A DNA stretch of 64,000 nucleotides from Arabidopsis thaliana (Eukaryota; Streptophyta; Magnoliopsida; Brassicales; Brassicaceae). Shown here piece by piece: positions 11,794 through 21,971 of this stretch. A program made the position numbers and the translations under genes. The first letter of the stretch is position 1, and each line of letters starts with the position of its first letter. Below the pieces are notes generated by a model. That model did not search any database. It was not told the DNA's origin and worked only from the letters and a program-made list of their open reading frames with translations. The stretch lies in assembly GCF_000001735.4 (NCBI RefSeq), contig NC_003070.9, positions 8,494,001 through 8,558,000 on the forward strand, given 5' to 3'.

Positions 11794-12753
11794 TTACACA
11801 TTTGCAGAGGAGGTCAGCTCATTATCAGACCCCACCATTTCTACTATAGGATTGGTGCATAGTGGAAGAAGTTTCTTCCGCATCAAATGCTTACGCCGCT
11901 GTAACATCAGAAGGACCAAAACTGTATCTGTCTTAACAACCTCGTATCCTGCCTTCTTGTACATATTGAAAGGAGCCTCATCAACCATCCTACAATGCAA
12001 GTATACATCTTTTGATGGACTAATCTGAGATATCAGTTCCTCACTCGCCTTCAACAAATGCCACCCAATTCCTCTCCTTCTAAGATCCTCTTTGACAGTC
12101 ATGTTACAGATATAAGGTGATTCCTTAGGAGGAGTTGGAGAAGGAGGAGAAGCATTAGCGCCTCGTTTCTCCAAACAAACCTCAACAGTTCCAGCCATCA
12201 CAGCCTCCTCCTCTCCATCATCACTAAACTCATCAACTTTTTTCCTAAAGAAACCAACTAAAGTAACTGCGTGTGGCAACACTTCTCTTCTCTCAATCAA
12301 ATACTGCTTAATCAAAAACCGTAACACAGACTGATAACCAGAAGGTAATAACATCGATTCACCAAATGACTCAGCCAATAGATGCACCGTTGAATCCATC
12401 TCTTCATGTCTCATAACTCGAACCCACATCGATCCAGATTCAAGCTCTTGAAAATACGCAAATCCTTCAAGAGTTTTAAGCTTCTCTAACTCATCGTTAC
12501 TCAAAAACCTCCCGGTACGAAACGATTCCTCTAGAAACGCGTAATTCCCGGTCGATTTAGAGTTTTCTTCTCCAGTTTCTGTAGCTGTCGAAACTGAAGA
12601 AGGAGGGAAAGCGAATCTGAGATTGGAGCGGTGAGATTTACACGAGTAGAGTAATGGATATCTATGTGAAGAAGACGAGAAGCCAAACTTCGTTGATTGG
12701 GTTGGTTTGAGAGAATCAACAGAGAAAGCTAGTGAGATGCTTAAAGCCGCCAT
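11794..12753 (-). CDS. GNAT5: Plastid GNAT-family acetyltransferase
   Basis: A single exon of 319 residues. The ATG at 12753 (MAALSISLAFSVDSL) is preferred because the frame upstream has no ATG. The first ~60 residues are rich in Ser/Thr/Arg and poor in acids, like a chloroplast transit peptide. The GNAT core includes the acetyl-CoA binding motif A in the stretch CNMTVKEDLRRRGIGWHLLK (R-x-x-G-x-G) and a following conserved Tyr region (FNMYKKAGYEVVKT). Plant plastid GNAT enzymes of this group acetylate protein N-termini and lysines; naming it GNAT5 rests on remembered gene order (At1g24040). It is divergent with the LSM12-like gene and shares a ~300-bp promoter. Confidence 0.85.
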   Translation of the reverse strand: MAALSISLAFSVDSLKPTQSTKFGFSSSSHRYPLLYSCKSHRSNLRFAFPPSSVSTATETGEENSKSTGNYAFLEESFRTGRFLSNDELEKLKTLEGFAYFQELESGSMWVRVMRHEEMDSTVHLLAESFGESMLLPSGYQSVLRFLIKQYLIERREVLPHAVTLVGFFRKKVDEFSDDGEEEAVMAGTVEVCLEKRGANASPPSPTPPKESPYICNMTVKEDLRRRGIGWHLLKASEELISQISPSKDVYLHCRMVDEAPFNMYKKAGYEVVKTDTVLVLLMLQRRKHLMRKKLLPLCTNPIVEMVGSDNELTSSANV

Positions 12754-13056
12754 TGACACACACACACACGATTTTCTCCGATTTGATTGTGGTTCAGTGT
12801 TCGCTAATCTGTTTATAACGAAATAAAATGGATAAAGTAACAGTCATACACTAATCTTTAAAACGCCGCGTTTTGAACTAATCATGAAGCTCAGTAGTTA
12901 TTGGGCCCTTATGGCCCATATACTGATATAAAAATGAGGAAACTGTTATAAGCCAGTAGCTATTTGGGCTTAAGGCCCATATTGCGATATATATAGTTTT
13001 AATTTTTCCGAAGTTCGGCGATTTCAGAAGACGGAGGAGGAGCGAGGACGGCCGCC
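12754..13056. promoter_or_regulatory. Compact bidirectional promoter with duplicated site II module
   Basis: Only 303 bases separate the two start codons. A ~38-base module is repeated: 12892-12930 and 12954-12991 share CAGTAG, then TATT, GGGC, a GGCCCAT box, and a trailing GATATA. GGCCCA/TGGGCC are site II elements bound by TCP factors in housekeeping plant genes. A short CA repeat lies at 12756-12769 next to the acetyltransferase start. Confidence 0.7.
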
Positions 13057-14439
13057 ATGGATCCAGCAGGAGCATCGGTGGCCAGCGCAATCGGAGGAGA
13101 AGGAGAGAAATTCGCGGTGGGGAATATTTATTCAGTGAAGGTGATCACCGGAGATGAGTTCAGAGGGATCGTCATGGCTTACGACCCCATCCCCAACTTC
13201 GTCTTTTTTGATATCCTTAATTTCTTTAATTGTTTGTTTCATCAAAATTTGAGATTTAGGTATTTTCAATGTCTTGACCTGAATTGTGTTATCCTTGACG
13301 AGTTATTGGTTATTACAAGAGGGTACAAAACCTAGACCTGGGCATTTGAAGAACACTCGGATGGTGAATGCGAGTTTTATTACAGGGCTTTCGTATTTAG
13401 GCAAAACTGAAGATCCACTTGATTCAGACAACTTTTCTGTTGATCTTAATGGTCTCCGAGCTAAAGAGGCACTTGCTATCAGGTGATAAGATATTTTGTT
13501 GTTGAATCCTTTCAAAATGCAATTTTTATTGCTATTTGCTTGTTTTGAGCTTACTTGGGAAAACGTATTGAGCACAGGCAAGCGGAAGCAGATGCTGAAA
13601 GAATGGGAGTTGGTGTTACCGCTGAGGCTCAGAGCATCTTCGACGCGTTGTCTAAGACGTAAGGATCTTCTCTTTTTATACGTTTTCGGATCGAAAAATA
13701 AGCTAATCTCTAAGAAGGAAACACAGCTTAGAGTATACGGTAGAGAGGTGGGACGAGATCGTAATCTAATGTTGTTTAGTTGAACTATTAGTTCTTTGTA
13801 AACAATTGCTTGGGTTGGAGGATTTTGTTTTGTGCGTCTAATGTGTTATTCCCAAAGATAAATTGTTAGGATCTGGACATGATTTAGTGTTGTTTTGCTC
13901 TTGGTTTCCGGTGATGCTAGTTTGCAACTATATATATGTAAAGTTTCTATGTTTGTGGTTGTTGTAGATTACATATGTTGTGGGCTCTAGTGTCAAGTAT
14001 CTTTAGTCTTCTTTGTGATACTGATACAGTTAAGAAGCTGTCTAGATACATAGTTTTAGACTACATAAATCCTTAAACTTTCTTTGTTTGAATTTGCTTT
14101 TTCTCTTTCGAATGAATCACATGTGAATTATTTTCCTTTTAGGCTTCCTGTGCAATGGGAAAACTCAGACATTCTGGTGATGAAAGAGGTACGCGTTCGT
14201 AGCCCGTATCTTTCAGATTGTGTCTTTGGAGGAACTGATGCTGCCAACAACCGAGTCAAGAAAGTGGTAAGCGTCACTTTCAGTTCATTGTGTAATGCCA
14301 ATTAAGCCTCTGGTGTTATATTAGTCATTTGCATTCAATCGTGTAACGTTGATCAAGCCTTGGGTGTGATAGTAATGCAATTTTGCTTTTATCGCAGCTT
14401 GAGCTGGAAAGACGAAGGTTGCAACTCTTTGGCACATGA
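13057..14439 (+). CDS. LSM12-like RNA-associated protein
   Basis: Five exons (13057-13210, 13317-13482, 13578-13658, 14143-14266, 14398-14439) give 188 residues. Residues ~18-60 form an Lsm-like fold (FAVGNIYSVKVITGDEFRGI). The C-terminal half is an anticodon-binding-domain-like (AD) region found in LSM12 (QAEADAERMGVGVTAEAQ, then VMKEVRVRSPY). The match to LSM12 runs along the whole length. LSM12 proteins are thought to act in RNA-binding complexes, often with ataxin-2-like partners. The first intron has AT-AC ends and U12 signals (separate entry). With ordinary GT-AG ends I could not join exons 1 and 2 to give the expected FVFFEEGTKP. Confidence 0.92.
13211..13316 (+). other. AT-AC (U12-type) intron
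   Basis: The intron starts ATATCCTTAA (consensus ATATCCTTT for the minor spliceosome) and ends in AC. A branch site TCCTTGAC (consensus TCCTTAAC) lies at 13292-13299, about 18 bases before the 3' end, as expected for U12 introns. Joining exon 1 (…TTT TTT G) to AA GAG GGT gives FFEEGT, the residues expected for the LSM12 family. Confidence 0.9.
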
Positions 14440-15375
14440 GGCTAGTGAAAAGAGTCGGTCAGTGAAATAGCGAGAAAGGGTTCGTTGCTACTAACCCGAA
14501 AGGCGTCTATAGATCTGATCGACCAGCGAAAAGCGGATATGTTTGCTTTTCGCATGTTGTTGTCTTTACTTAGAATCTGCTTGTCCTTGTAAAAGCAGAT
14601 TAGAGATTTCTTGAGTTACAGCCTTACAGGGATTGAAATTTGGACTAATTTCACCCTGGTTATTGACAAGAACAGTGAGGTCTTGTCTTGTCCACTTTTT
14701 ACCAGGGCTTGGTTTATTTATCGCCTGGAACTGTAAACTATTCTGAAATGTTGAACTACTTTTTAGTGACTTCTCCGGTAGATTTTTACATCTCGTGTGC
14801 TCTAGAACTGAGTTCCTTGATCAATGCAAAAGTTATAAGAAATATTTTTCTGTTGATTGTTAGTATTGAACTGTGTATAGATTCCAATGATGATCATAAT
14901 AGACCGTGGTGATGTATAAAACCATCTTATTCGATACACAACATATACAACTATGGACACAACTACTTTGCGTTTGGGTGATCAAGCGTGAGCTAACTTG
15001 TTGATTAGAAACCAACATTGATGCTACATGCGAATGAAATTTTACGTTACGACTAAGCTAACTCTGGATAAGCGCTTGCATGAGGAGATGGAGATATAAC
15101 AATGATCACTCAGGTTGCTTGATATCATTTGAATCAAAGCTTTAAGAATGTTGTAAATTGAATCCAAAAACTAGTAAGACAATGTGTTAATTCAACATTG
15201 GAACTTATAAGTATCATAGATCGACGCGAGAGTTCTGCTTCTAACAGATACTTATCACCAAAACCTTAACCTATCTTTAGTGCAAAACACCACTAAACTA
15301 TGAGCCACAAAAATTATTAAGAAGGCAACAAAAACCCTACTAAGAAGCCAAAGGAAACAATCCACACACTTGCTT
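14440..15375. repeat. LSM12 3' region and duplicated CSLA 3' end
   Basis: The first ~300 bases are 3' untranslated sequence of the LSM12-like gene. About 14745-15115 is related to about 22080-22520, the downstream flank and last exon of CSLA10. Both carry 'ctccg.tagatttt.acatct.gtgtgc.ctaga.ct', 'accatcttattcgata', 'gaactaacttgttga'-type and 'cttgcatgaagagatagagatataacaat'-type stretches. The minus strand at ~15060-15100 still reads like LLYLHLLMQA, matching [10 protein letters not shown] of CSLA10. This is a truncated, non-functional CSLA fragment. Confidence 0.7.
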
Positions 15376-16056
15376 CTAATCTTCTACTTGTTGAGTATTT
15401 CGCTGAGATTGAGTTGCTTTCTTTAGCAATCCACTACTAACACAAGCCTGAAAACACAACCATTTACCAGCAAGAAGACACCACCACAGCAACAGTGTAA
15501 CATTACTGAACTCAAGATGAAAAGAGACTAACCTGAAGAGCTCTCTTACCACATGAACGAGAATTGTGCCCTGCTTGACCACATTTATTACAATGTATTG
15601 TGCGCTTGCTAAGTTTCCCCTTTTTCTTAGGTGGAGACACATTCTTTCCTTTCCTCTTTCGCTTCTTCGATGGAGACTCACAACAAGTACTTATCAAAAC
15701 AAGAATGACCAAAATGGTATTTTCTTTGGATTAGTTTATAATTTGAGCACTTTATATACCTTAAGCTTCTTCACATAATCCGGATCATAATCTGGATCAT
15801 CACAGTACTTAGCACGTTTTCTTTTGTTATTATCAGACGTTATCGTGATCATCCATGGATCATCACACGTTGCACGTGTTCTTTTGTTATTTTCAGACGT
15901 AATCTTGATCATCGATGGATCATCACACTTAGCACGTTTTCGTTTGTTATTATCAGATGGCGCAGTATGTTGCTCAGCCTCGGGAGGGATGGTTAGCTTA
16001 GTCCCAGCTGAAAGGTAGACGCTGAAACCAAGAAGAAGATTCGGGTGTTTTTTCAT
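15376..16056 (-). CDS. Chimeric small protein: PAH half-domain plus CCHC zinc knuckle
   Basis: A three-exon model (16056-15760, 15676-15533, 15447-15376; all phase 0) gives 170 residues. The N-terminus MKKHPNLLLGFSVYLSAG matches the second half of a SIN3 paired amphipathic helix (PAH). Next come three imperfect ~25-residue repeats built on NNKRKRAKCDDP. Then a Lys-rich stretch (SPSKKRKRKGKN) leads to a zinc knuckle CNKCGQAGHNSRSC (C-x2-C-x4-H-x4-C) of the sort found at the C-terminus of MULE transposases. A stop codon lies just upstream of the start in the PAH frame, so the first PAH helices are lost. It could be a young chimeric gene or a decaying fragment. The start of exon 2 is the least certain junction. 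Confidence 0.5.
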
Positions 16057-16501
16057 GAGTCCCTACACCTTTGAAATGAGACTAGCTTCATCAACTCTAC
16101 AAAGAGACTAGTAACTTCAGAGTTAATTCATAATGTGATGTTTTGTTGTTTAGCAGAATTGCGAGTTGAAGTTTAGCAGAATTCTAAAGGTAAGGAGAGA
16201 TTCATGGTTAGGAGGAAGACTTTGATAATAATGCCAGGGAGAGATTCAATTTTTTTGTGTGTTTGCAACTTAAAATCTAGATCTTCCAAGTTATTTTATG
16301 TTTTAAATTTTTGATAACTTAAGTGGATGATTAACTTTGGTGTGAATTAAAACATAAAATAAATTTTGGTTCGATCTGGTTATGAACTTCATAATGTTTC
16401 TGAATTGAACCGAATTGAATATTTGGTTTTTCTATTCAAAAGAAGATTATTTATCTCTTTATTCATTGTAGGTACGTAAAATAAAATAAAATATATATTA
16501 A
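16057..16501. other. Spacer
   Basis: AT-rich sequence between the PAH/zinc-knuckle gene and the first defensin-like gene. A short duplication 'tttagcagaatt' occurs near 16150-16180. No gene is seen. Confidence 0.5.
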
Positions 16502-16896
16502 TCAAGGAGAAGGAGGTGAAAGAGTAATAGGATTACAACAACAACGAGGAATGTAAGGTCGTTTAATAGGGGGAAGATCATCAACCTCAGAAGGAGGATA
16601 TAGGCAGCTACCATCTTTATAAGCCAATAATGCACACCATTTGTTACATTCTGGATCTTGAAATGTCGCGTTACAATTTTCAAAGCATGTTGGAATCACA
16701 AGCGTTGCCGCACTTATTCCTATTTCTGCGATATCATCATATATAAGAAGTAATTAAAACTGCAAAAAAAAATACTATGAATAAGTAAATATTGTAATAA
16801 TTGTATTATCTAAAGAAACATACCAGAGAAGAGGTCATAGGAAATGGTAATCATAACAACGAGAGTGAGTGCAACCAACAATTTAGAAGAACCCAT
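16502..16896 (-). CDS. Defensin-like secreted cysteine-rich protein, copy 1
   Basis: Two exons (16896-16824, 16725-16502) give 98 residues. Exon 1 encodes only the signal peptide (MGSSKLLVALTLVVMITISY), the standard layout of plant defensin-like genes. The mature part has eight cysteines in the pattern CFENC…ECNKWC…SC…CCC and a Pro-rich tail (ITLSPPSP). Such proteins are secreted and act in defence or cell signalling; the target cannot be read. The neighbour at 17586-17934 has the same exon layout and signal peptide, so the two are tandem duplicates. Confidence 0.82.
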
Positions 16897-17585
16897 TTTC
16901 AAATTCTTACTCGATTTGCTTTTATTAAAACAGGATTTATCGTCTTTGAAGATTTTGTTTGATGTACATTAGTTGAGTATGAAATGATGTATTTATAATT
17001 ACAGAAGAAGTTCATTACCATAACTTTTGTTAATATAATCAATGTAGATTTTTAACTAAAAATTTAAATCTTTGACCCAAAAAAAAACAAATGGTAAATC
17101 ATTTGTTTGGTCAAAGTTCAATCATGTTAAGAGGAAGATCTAGTGATAATAGCACTGCGAATTTAAAAGACACATAATCTACATTAACAATTTTTTTATA
17201 GTTAGATTGACTTATTCAATTCTTAGCTTACTTGCTACATAAGAAATTTCTACTAACAACGAACTATCGTTTTCACTTTTCGTAAGCTGTTTAATGCTAT
17301 TTCAATTGATTTGTTTCATCAAGCGTCTTCCAATTTGTATTGGTTTAGTTAGTTGGGCATATAACAGAGAGCCAATGAGCCACATCGAAAAGGCTTAAGG
17401 TTTATTCAAATACTCGTTTGAGTATGTGTTAAACCTTCGTAGATCTTCCTTCAATTCCGATGAGACACTTTTCCTCTTAAAGTACACACTCTTGTTTTGA
17501 AAAATAAAATTCTCTAGTATAGTTAAAGGATAATAAACATGAACATATTCGATCAAAGCGGATGAAACATTACATATTTTATTTA
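16897..17585. other. Promoter and spacer between defensin-like genes
   Basis: The promoter of copy 1 (about 16900-17110) includes 'tatttataatta' near 16990. The rest is AT-rich with no supported gene. Confidence 0.45.
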
Positions 17586-17934
17586 CTAACAACAACGACG
17601 ATATGTAGAAGTTTTTGGAGGAAATCCTTCGGATAGTATGCACACACTTCTTTTATAAGACAAACTGACACAATATTTATCGCATTCTTGTGTCAAGAAT
17701 TTCTTAGTACAGTCTCGTTCACAAGTGGGAGGCGAAGCTTGCACGTTGATTCCAGTTTCAACTATCAATCAGTAAACGGAAAATGTAAGATTTTTGTTTT
17801 TTGAGAATGATACAAAATTGTATATGTAATAAATGAATCTGTATTGAAAAAGAACTTATACCACAGAAAAGGTCAGAGGAAATGGCCAGCATAGCAACAA
17901 TAATGAATTTAATCATCAATTTGGAGGAGCTCAT
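17586..17934 (-). CDS. Defensin-like secreted cysteine-rich protein, copy 2
   Basis: Two exons (17934-17862, 17761-17586) give 82 residues. The signal peptide MSSSKLMIKFIIVAMLAISS is followed after the intron by PPTCERDCTKKF, QECDKYC, SVC and a terminal CC. Exon 1 has exactly the same length (73 bases) and donor phase as copy 1, and the C-x3-C…C-x3-C spacing is conserved. The mature part has seven cysteines because it ends two residues after STYRR, whereas copy 1 has CCC and a longer tail; an odd cysteine is unusual for this family. Probably secreted. Confidence 0.8.
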
Positions 17935-19323
17935 TTTAACTAACCAAGGCAATTTGTATATTTTCAAGATAGAGATTAATTTACTTTGATTAAATATGAA
18001 ACATATACTAACATTTTTGAAGTACATTTTAAGGAATCCAATTGGGTAGACCTTTTTTTTTAATTTTCGACCCAAAATTGAATCAGTCGGATCTTTCAAT
18101 AATTACTTTCATTCCTACAAAAAAAACTAAACAAAATTAACTTTAAATAAACCAGTTTAAGAATATATCATTCTAACAAATGAATATTTGACAATCAAGT
18201 TGTTTTCTATTATAATGCTAACGATACTAATCATATTTGTTTCCTAAATAAAATATAGATAAATATTTTTGGAAACTAATTCATTATAACCTTAATTATT
18301 ATAGATATTTAAAATTTAAAAACGTTTAAAGTATTTATAATATTTAAATTCTATATAAATTTTATAATATTAATAATATAGATGAACTCTATACAAATTA
18401 TGTATATATATATATGTAATGGAAACCATTTGCAAACTTTTAAATTGACTTGAATTATATGTTTTTAAGGAAAAAAAATATTGAAAAGAAAAATGACAAA
18501 ATGATGTTTAATTTTATTAAACGGGCTATATAATGGAACGGGTTTGGATCAATATTAAAATAGAACAATAAGCTACGGTTAAATTCTAAAATTACAATCA
18601 AAATATAATTATATAATCCTCAACATTAAACAAAATAAATACAATTTAAATTTCAAAATTTTAGGTACAAAAAAGTCGATCCGCGGTATACAAAAAAAAC
18701 TATTATATACAACAAATACATCAGTTTATAAAAAACTCAAATAACAAAAAATCATTTTTTGATGATTGTATTTCCATAAATTGTTTTTTCAATTTAACTA
18801 ATCTCATAATTTTTTCCATAAAAATCATTTAACTGAAAAGAAGAAGAAGAACATATGGTCATTTCAGAAGAAGCGAACCATGTACACAAAAGAAAACTAT
18901 ACAGTCATTTTGTCTCTTAAAAATCCGAATCATTTTTTTTACAACTCAATATAGAAGCATATGTTCATTTCATGTTCTGTTTAAGAGCTAAACTGTCTTT
19001 TACAACTCTATAAAGGCTTTTTATTATAGCATTTTCATATAAATGTCCATGAGATCTTTATCTAGGAGGGAAGACACCTACAATTGCCAAAACAAAAACT
19101 GTTTAAAATATTGTCAAATCATGATCAAAAGACTTGCCAAAAAAATTGTTTAAAAATATGGACACTTACCTCAATTTGATCTTGGAGAATCGACATCTTT
19201 TTGCACCGTACGTGCATCATGACCTTCATAAAACTATGTGCAATATTTGCATCTTTTTCATGCAAATCCAAACATTCACATTCATGATTCTTTTTTTCGT
19301 ATTTTCTTGAGAGGAGTTTAACA
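17935..19323. other. AT-rich spacer with possible Helitron remnants
   Basis: No gene is supported. About 18290-18400 and 18500-18720 resemble the interior of the Helitron at 44890-45762 in composition and in short phrases ('aacgggctatataatggaacgggttt', a CCGCGGTATAC palindrome-like stretch near 18679). Neither end can be placed. Confidence 0.3.
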
Positions 19324-19787
19324 TTATAGCATTTTTACCTTAAGCATCTTAGGTGTGAGATATCTTTCTCTTCTTGGCTTCGGGAAATTTAATTCTCTTA
19401 GACTTGGTAATGTTGAATGAGAGGAGATCATCAACGGGAACTCTAGGAGTTCTCTTAGCCTTTGGAATCTCAAAGGAGAGAAAATCATGCACTGAAACGA
19501 CATCTTCTTAAGCGGGAATAGTGAGAAGACCCTGAAACAACTCATACCTTTCGAAAATGTTGCTAAGATCCTTTAGAGGCTGTTGGTGTCCTTGGAGAAT
19601 AAACACCATTTTTGCCATAGTATCGGCATCACATTCCCTACAAGTTTATTAGTAGAGTAATTAGGTCAATCATCACAAAATCAGAAGGAAAAAAAAGAAG
19701 GAAAGAATGAAAATTTAATTACTTAGGATCAAATATCGGTAAAAAGGCTTCATATTTTCCGGCTTCTCTATCAAAAGCTTTCTTCAT
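19324..19787 (-). CDS. Putative PAH-type microgene (uncertain)
   Basis: A three-exon model (19787-19723, 19637-19548, 19531-19324) keeps frame and uses ordinary GT-AG sites, giving 120 residues. The first two exons read MKKAFDREAGKYEAF and ADTMAKMVFILQGHQQ, resembling the helices of a SIN3 PAH domain. The last exon has no known domain and is built from a ~38-base repeat also present near 19835-19870; different copies read as LLSFNITKSKR or LSFEFPSLREF depending on frame. It may be a non-functional remnant of a SIN3-like gene. Established knowledge places several SIN3-like genes close by on this chromosome. Confidence 0.35.
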
Positions 19788-21157
19788 TGATTGTAAGATT
19801 GCAGACGATCGTGTTTTGAGATCTTGAACTCTCTTAGACTTGGGAATTCAAAGGAGAGACGATCGTGTTTGCAAAAGGTCCATCTTTGTCCACATCCAAC
19901 CATGGGCTAAAAAAACAAGATCAAAATCATTTGTTAATCTCATCAAATTAATTCTTCTATTATCCTTGGACAAACAAAATTCAATATGTTGTGTCTAGCC
20001 CATATCCTTCCTTAATGTTCAAAATTCTCCATAGAATATATTTTGTTCAAGATTTGTACTTAATTCATTATTTCTTTTGATGGTTTGATTTATTCAGTTA
20101 GAATATTCAACACTAATATACTACACAAATTTATACATTTGATATTTTAATTCTCTTAGATTTGGAGTCACACTTTATGTATTATGCCGTTAATATCATT
20201 AGTAGAAAACCATGATTTATATATAATTTCTTTATTTTTTAAACTCTTTCTTGTTGACAACACTATTTTAAGATTTTAAAAAGTGCCTTAATCTAATCGT
20301 CAATTAATCTTGATGCATGTAAAGGGATTATATTTGCTTAAATATATTTTTGGATAACTTAGAAACTCATAGCTTAACTTTATATATTATTATATCTCAT
20401 AAACTCTCTTCTACTAACAAGCTACTTTTTTATCTAAGAAAATTTTCTAATCTAATTGTAAAATTATTTTAATTAAAAAGTCACTCCATGATTGGTGGCC
20501 AATCTATAGTAAAAGAAAATTTAGATAACTCATTATTAAGAAACATATGTATTGTTGAAAATCAAAATAAAAACCTAAATTCAAGAGATTTTTCGAGCAA
20601 CTCGTCTCTCTCTCTCTTCGTGATCGTGTGTCTTGTCCTCCAAGGCTTCTTCTTTTTTCTCCAAAATTCGATAACAATTTCGTATTTTCTGGTTCACTGC
20701 ATGGGAATGTTTTTCAGGCTTGTATTTAATTCCTTTTGTAGTTGCTGGCATAAGTTTGAATTGGATTTTTGACTACAATTTTGTATCTGCTACAAAATTT
20801 ACCTGCTGATTATTAAATCCGAATGATGAAAGTTTGATCACCTTGAACCCTCAAATGTAAAACTAAACTCCAAAACGTATCCTCTGGCAAGCTTTTTATT
20901 GGTGAATGTTCTTCTTTCTTTTTTTTGTTGACTTTGGAAGAGCAAATTAATCGGTGTCGTAATATCTTCTGAGTTGCTATTAAATGCGATTTGTAAGTTT
21001 TTTATGCACTCTAGGTTCTATTTCTTGAAAGATCCTAAAGTGGTAATAGCTTTGAGATACTAGAGAGATTCAGTGATGATCAAAATTTATATGTTTTAAT
21101 GAACAAAATTTCTCTTTCTAATTAAGGATACCAAAGGGTTTAGACCAAGTTCAGACC
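19788..21157. other. Spacer and possible 5' leader of PAH microgene
   Basis: AT-rich. The CT-rich stretch at 20590-20720 could be a 5' untranslated exon of the gene starting at 21158. The open frame 20488-20772 shows no recognisable domain. Confidence 0.4.
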
Positions 21158-21971
21158 ATGGCTGTAAGAAGAGTACCACCGCAGCTAACTATGGATGATT
21201 CTGTTTCATACCTCAATTCTGTGAAAATGACATTTCTTGATGAACCTACAAAATTTAAAGAATTTCTCAAGCTCTTGATTGATATTAAAGGTCCTTGGTA
21301 TGAATCATCTTCCACTCCTGATCTACACAACTAACACACATGTGATTTTGATTATGATCATGTTACTAAAGTCTCTTTGTAAAATCAATATATTAGGGTC
21401 CACAACTAAAGCAAGCCCAAGCCCAAGCCCAATGTGATGTCCATGTAACTAGGGTTTTAGCAAGTTAGAAGATTCATATATAGTTATGTAATGAGAACTA
21501 TGACTGTAACTTTGAGAGTTGGAAACAACTCTCCTCATTCATCTTATAAAATATCAAATCCAAGAATCAATTAGATCTTGGTGACAACCTAAAGCTTCTT
21601 CCTCTCTTTACATTCTTTGCACAATAAAGCTCTTCATGAGCTATTCAATTTCTCTTTCAATAAGCTCAATGAGCATCAATCTACTCTTGTCTTAGAAATG
21701 TCAACACAATAAAGATAGTAGCATTGCAAGGATGATTAAACTCATTAAAGCGCACCCGCAGCTGCTTCCTGGTCTTAATGTCTTCCTTCCAGAGGCTAAC
21801 AAAGGATTATGCCAATCTCAAACCATAGGTTCCACAAGCGTATCCCCGGAGCTACTTAAGGTTAATGCGTCTGCATACCTGGCTTCTGTGGAAGAAGCAT
21901 TTGATGATGACAAATTATTTTTTTCTCCAAACCAACTGAGGGATAAAACTAATGCACAACTTAACAGTTAA
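21158..21971 (+). CDS. PAH-domain microgene (SIN3-like)
   Basis: Exons 21158-21297 and 21719-21971 join in phase 2 (CCT TG|T AGC). The product is about 130 residues. Exon 1 reads PQLTMDDSVSYLNSVKMTF and FKEFLKLLIDIKG, the first two helices of a paired amphipathic helix domain. Exon 2 continues SIARMIKLIKAHPQLLPGLN and VFLPEA, the second helix pair. A second partial PAH start (NASAYLASVEEAFDDDKLF) follows before the stop. SIN3 proteins use PAH domains to hold transcription repressors; this protein has little more than one domain and could act as a competitor, which is inference. The intron holds a solo-LTR-like fossil. Confidence 0.65.
21391..21706. mobile_element. Solo-LTR-like fossil in an intron
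   Basis: A 316-base block within the PAH microgene intron is flanked by the 5-base direct repeat CAATA (21386-21390 and 21707-21711), the target-duplication length of LTR retrotransposons. It ends in CAACA and begins TATTAG, so it looks like an old single LTR, possibly Copia-type. There is no internal coding part. It ends 12 bases before the exon 2 start. Confidence 0.5.

Noticed and set aside
18280-18720. Second Helitron
   Set aside because: Some phrases resemble the 45-kb Helitron, but neither a TC start nor a hairpin-CTRR end can be placed.
20488-20772. 94-residue plus-strand frame upstream of the PAH microgene
   Set aside because: Low-complexity hydrophobic frame with no recognisable domain. 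It overlaps what looks like an untranslated CT-rich leader.
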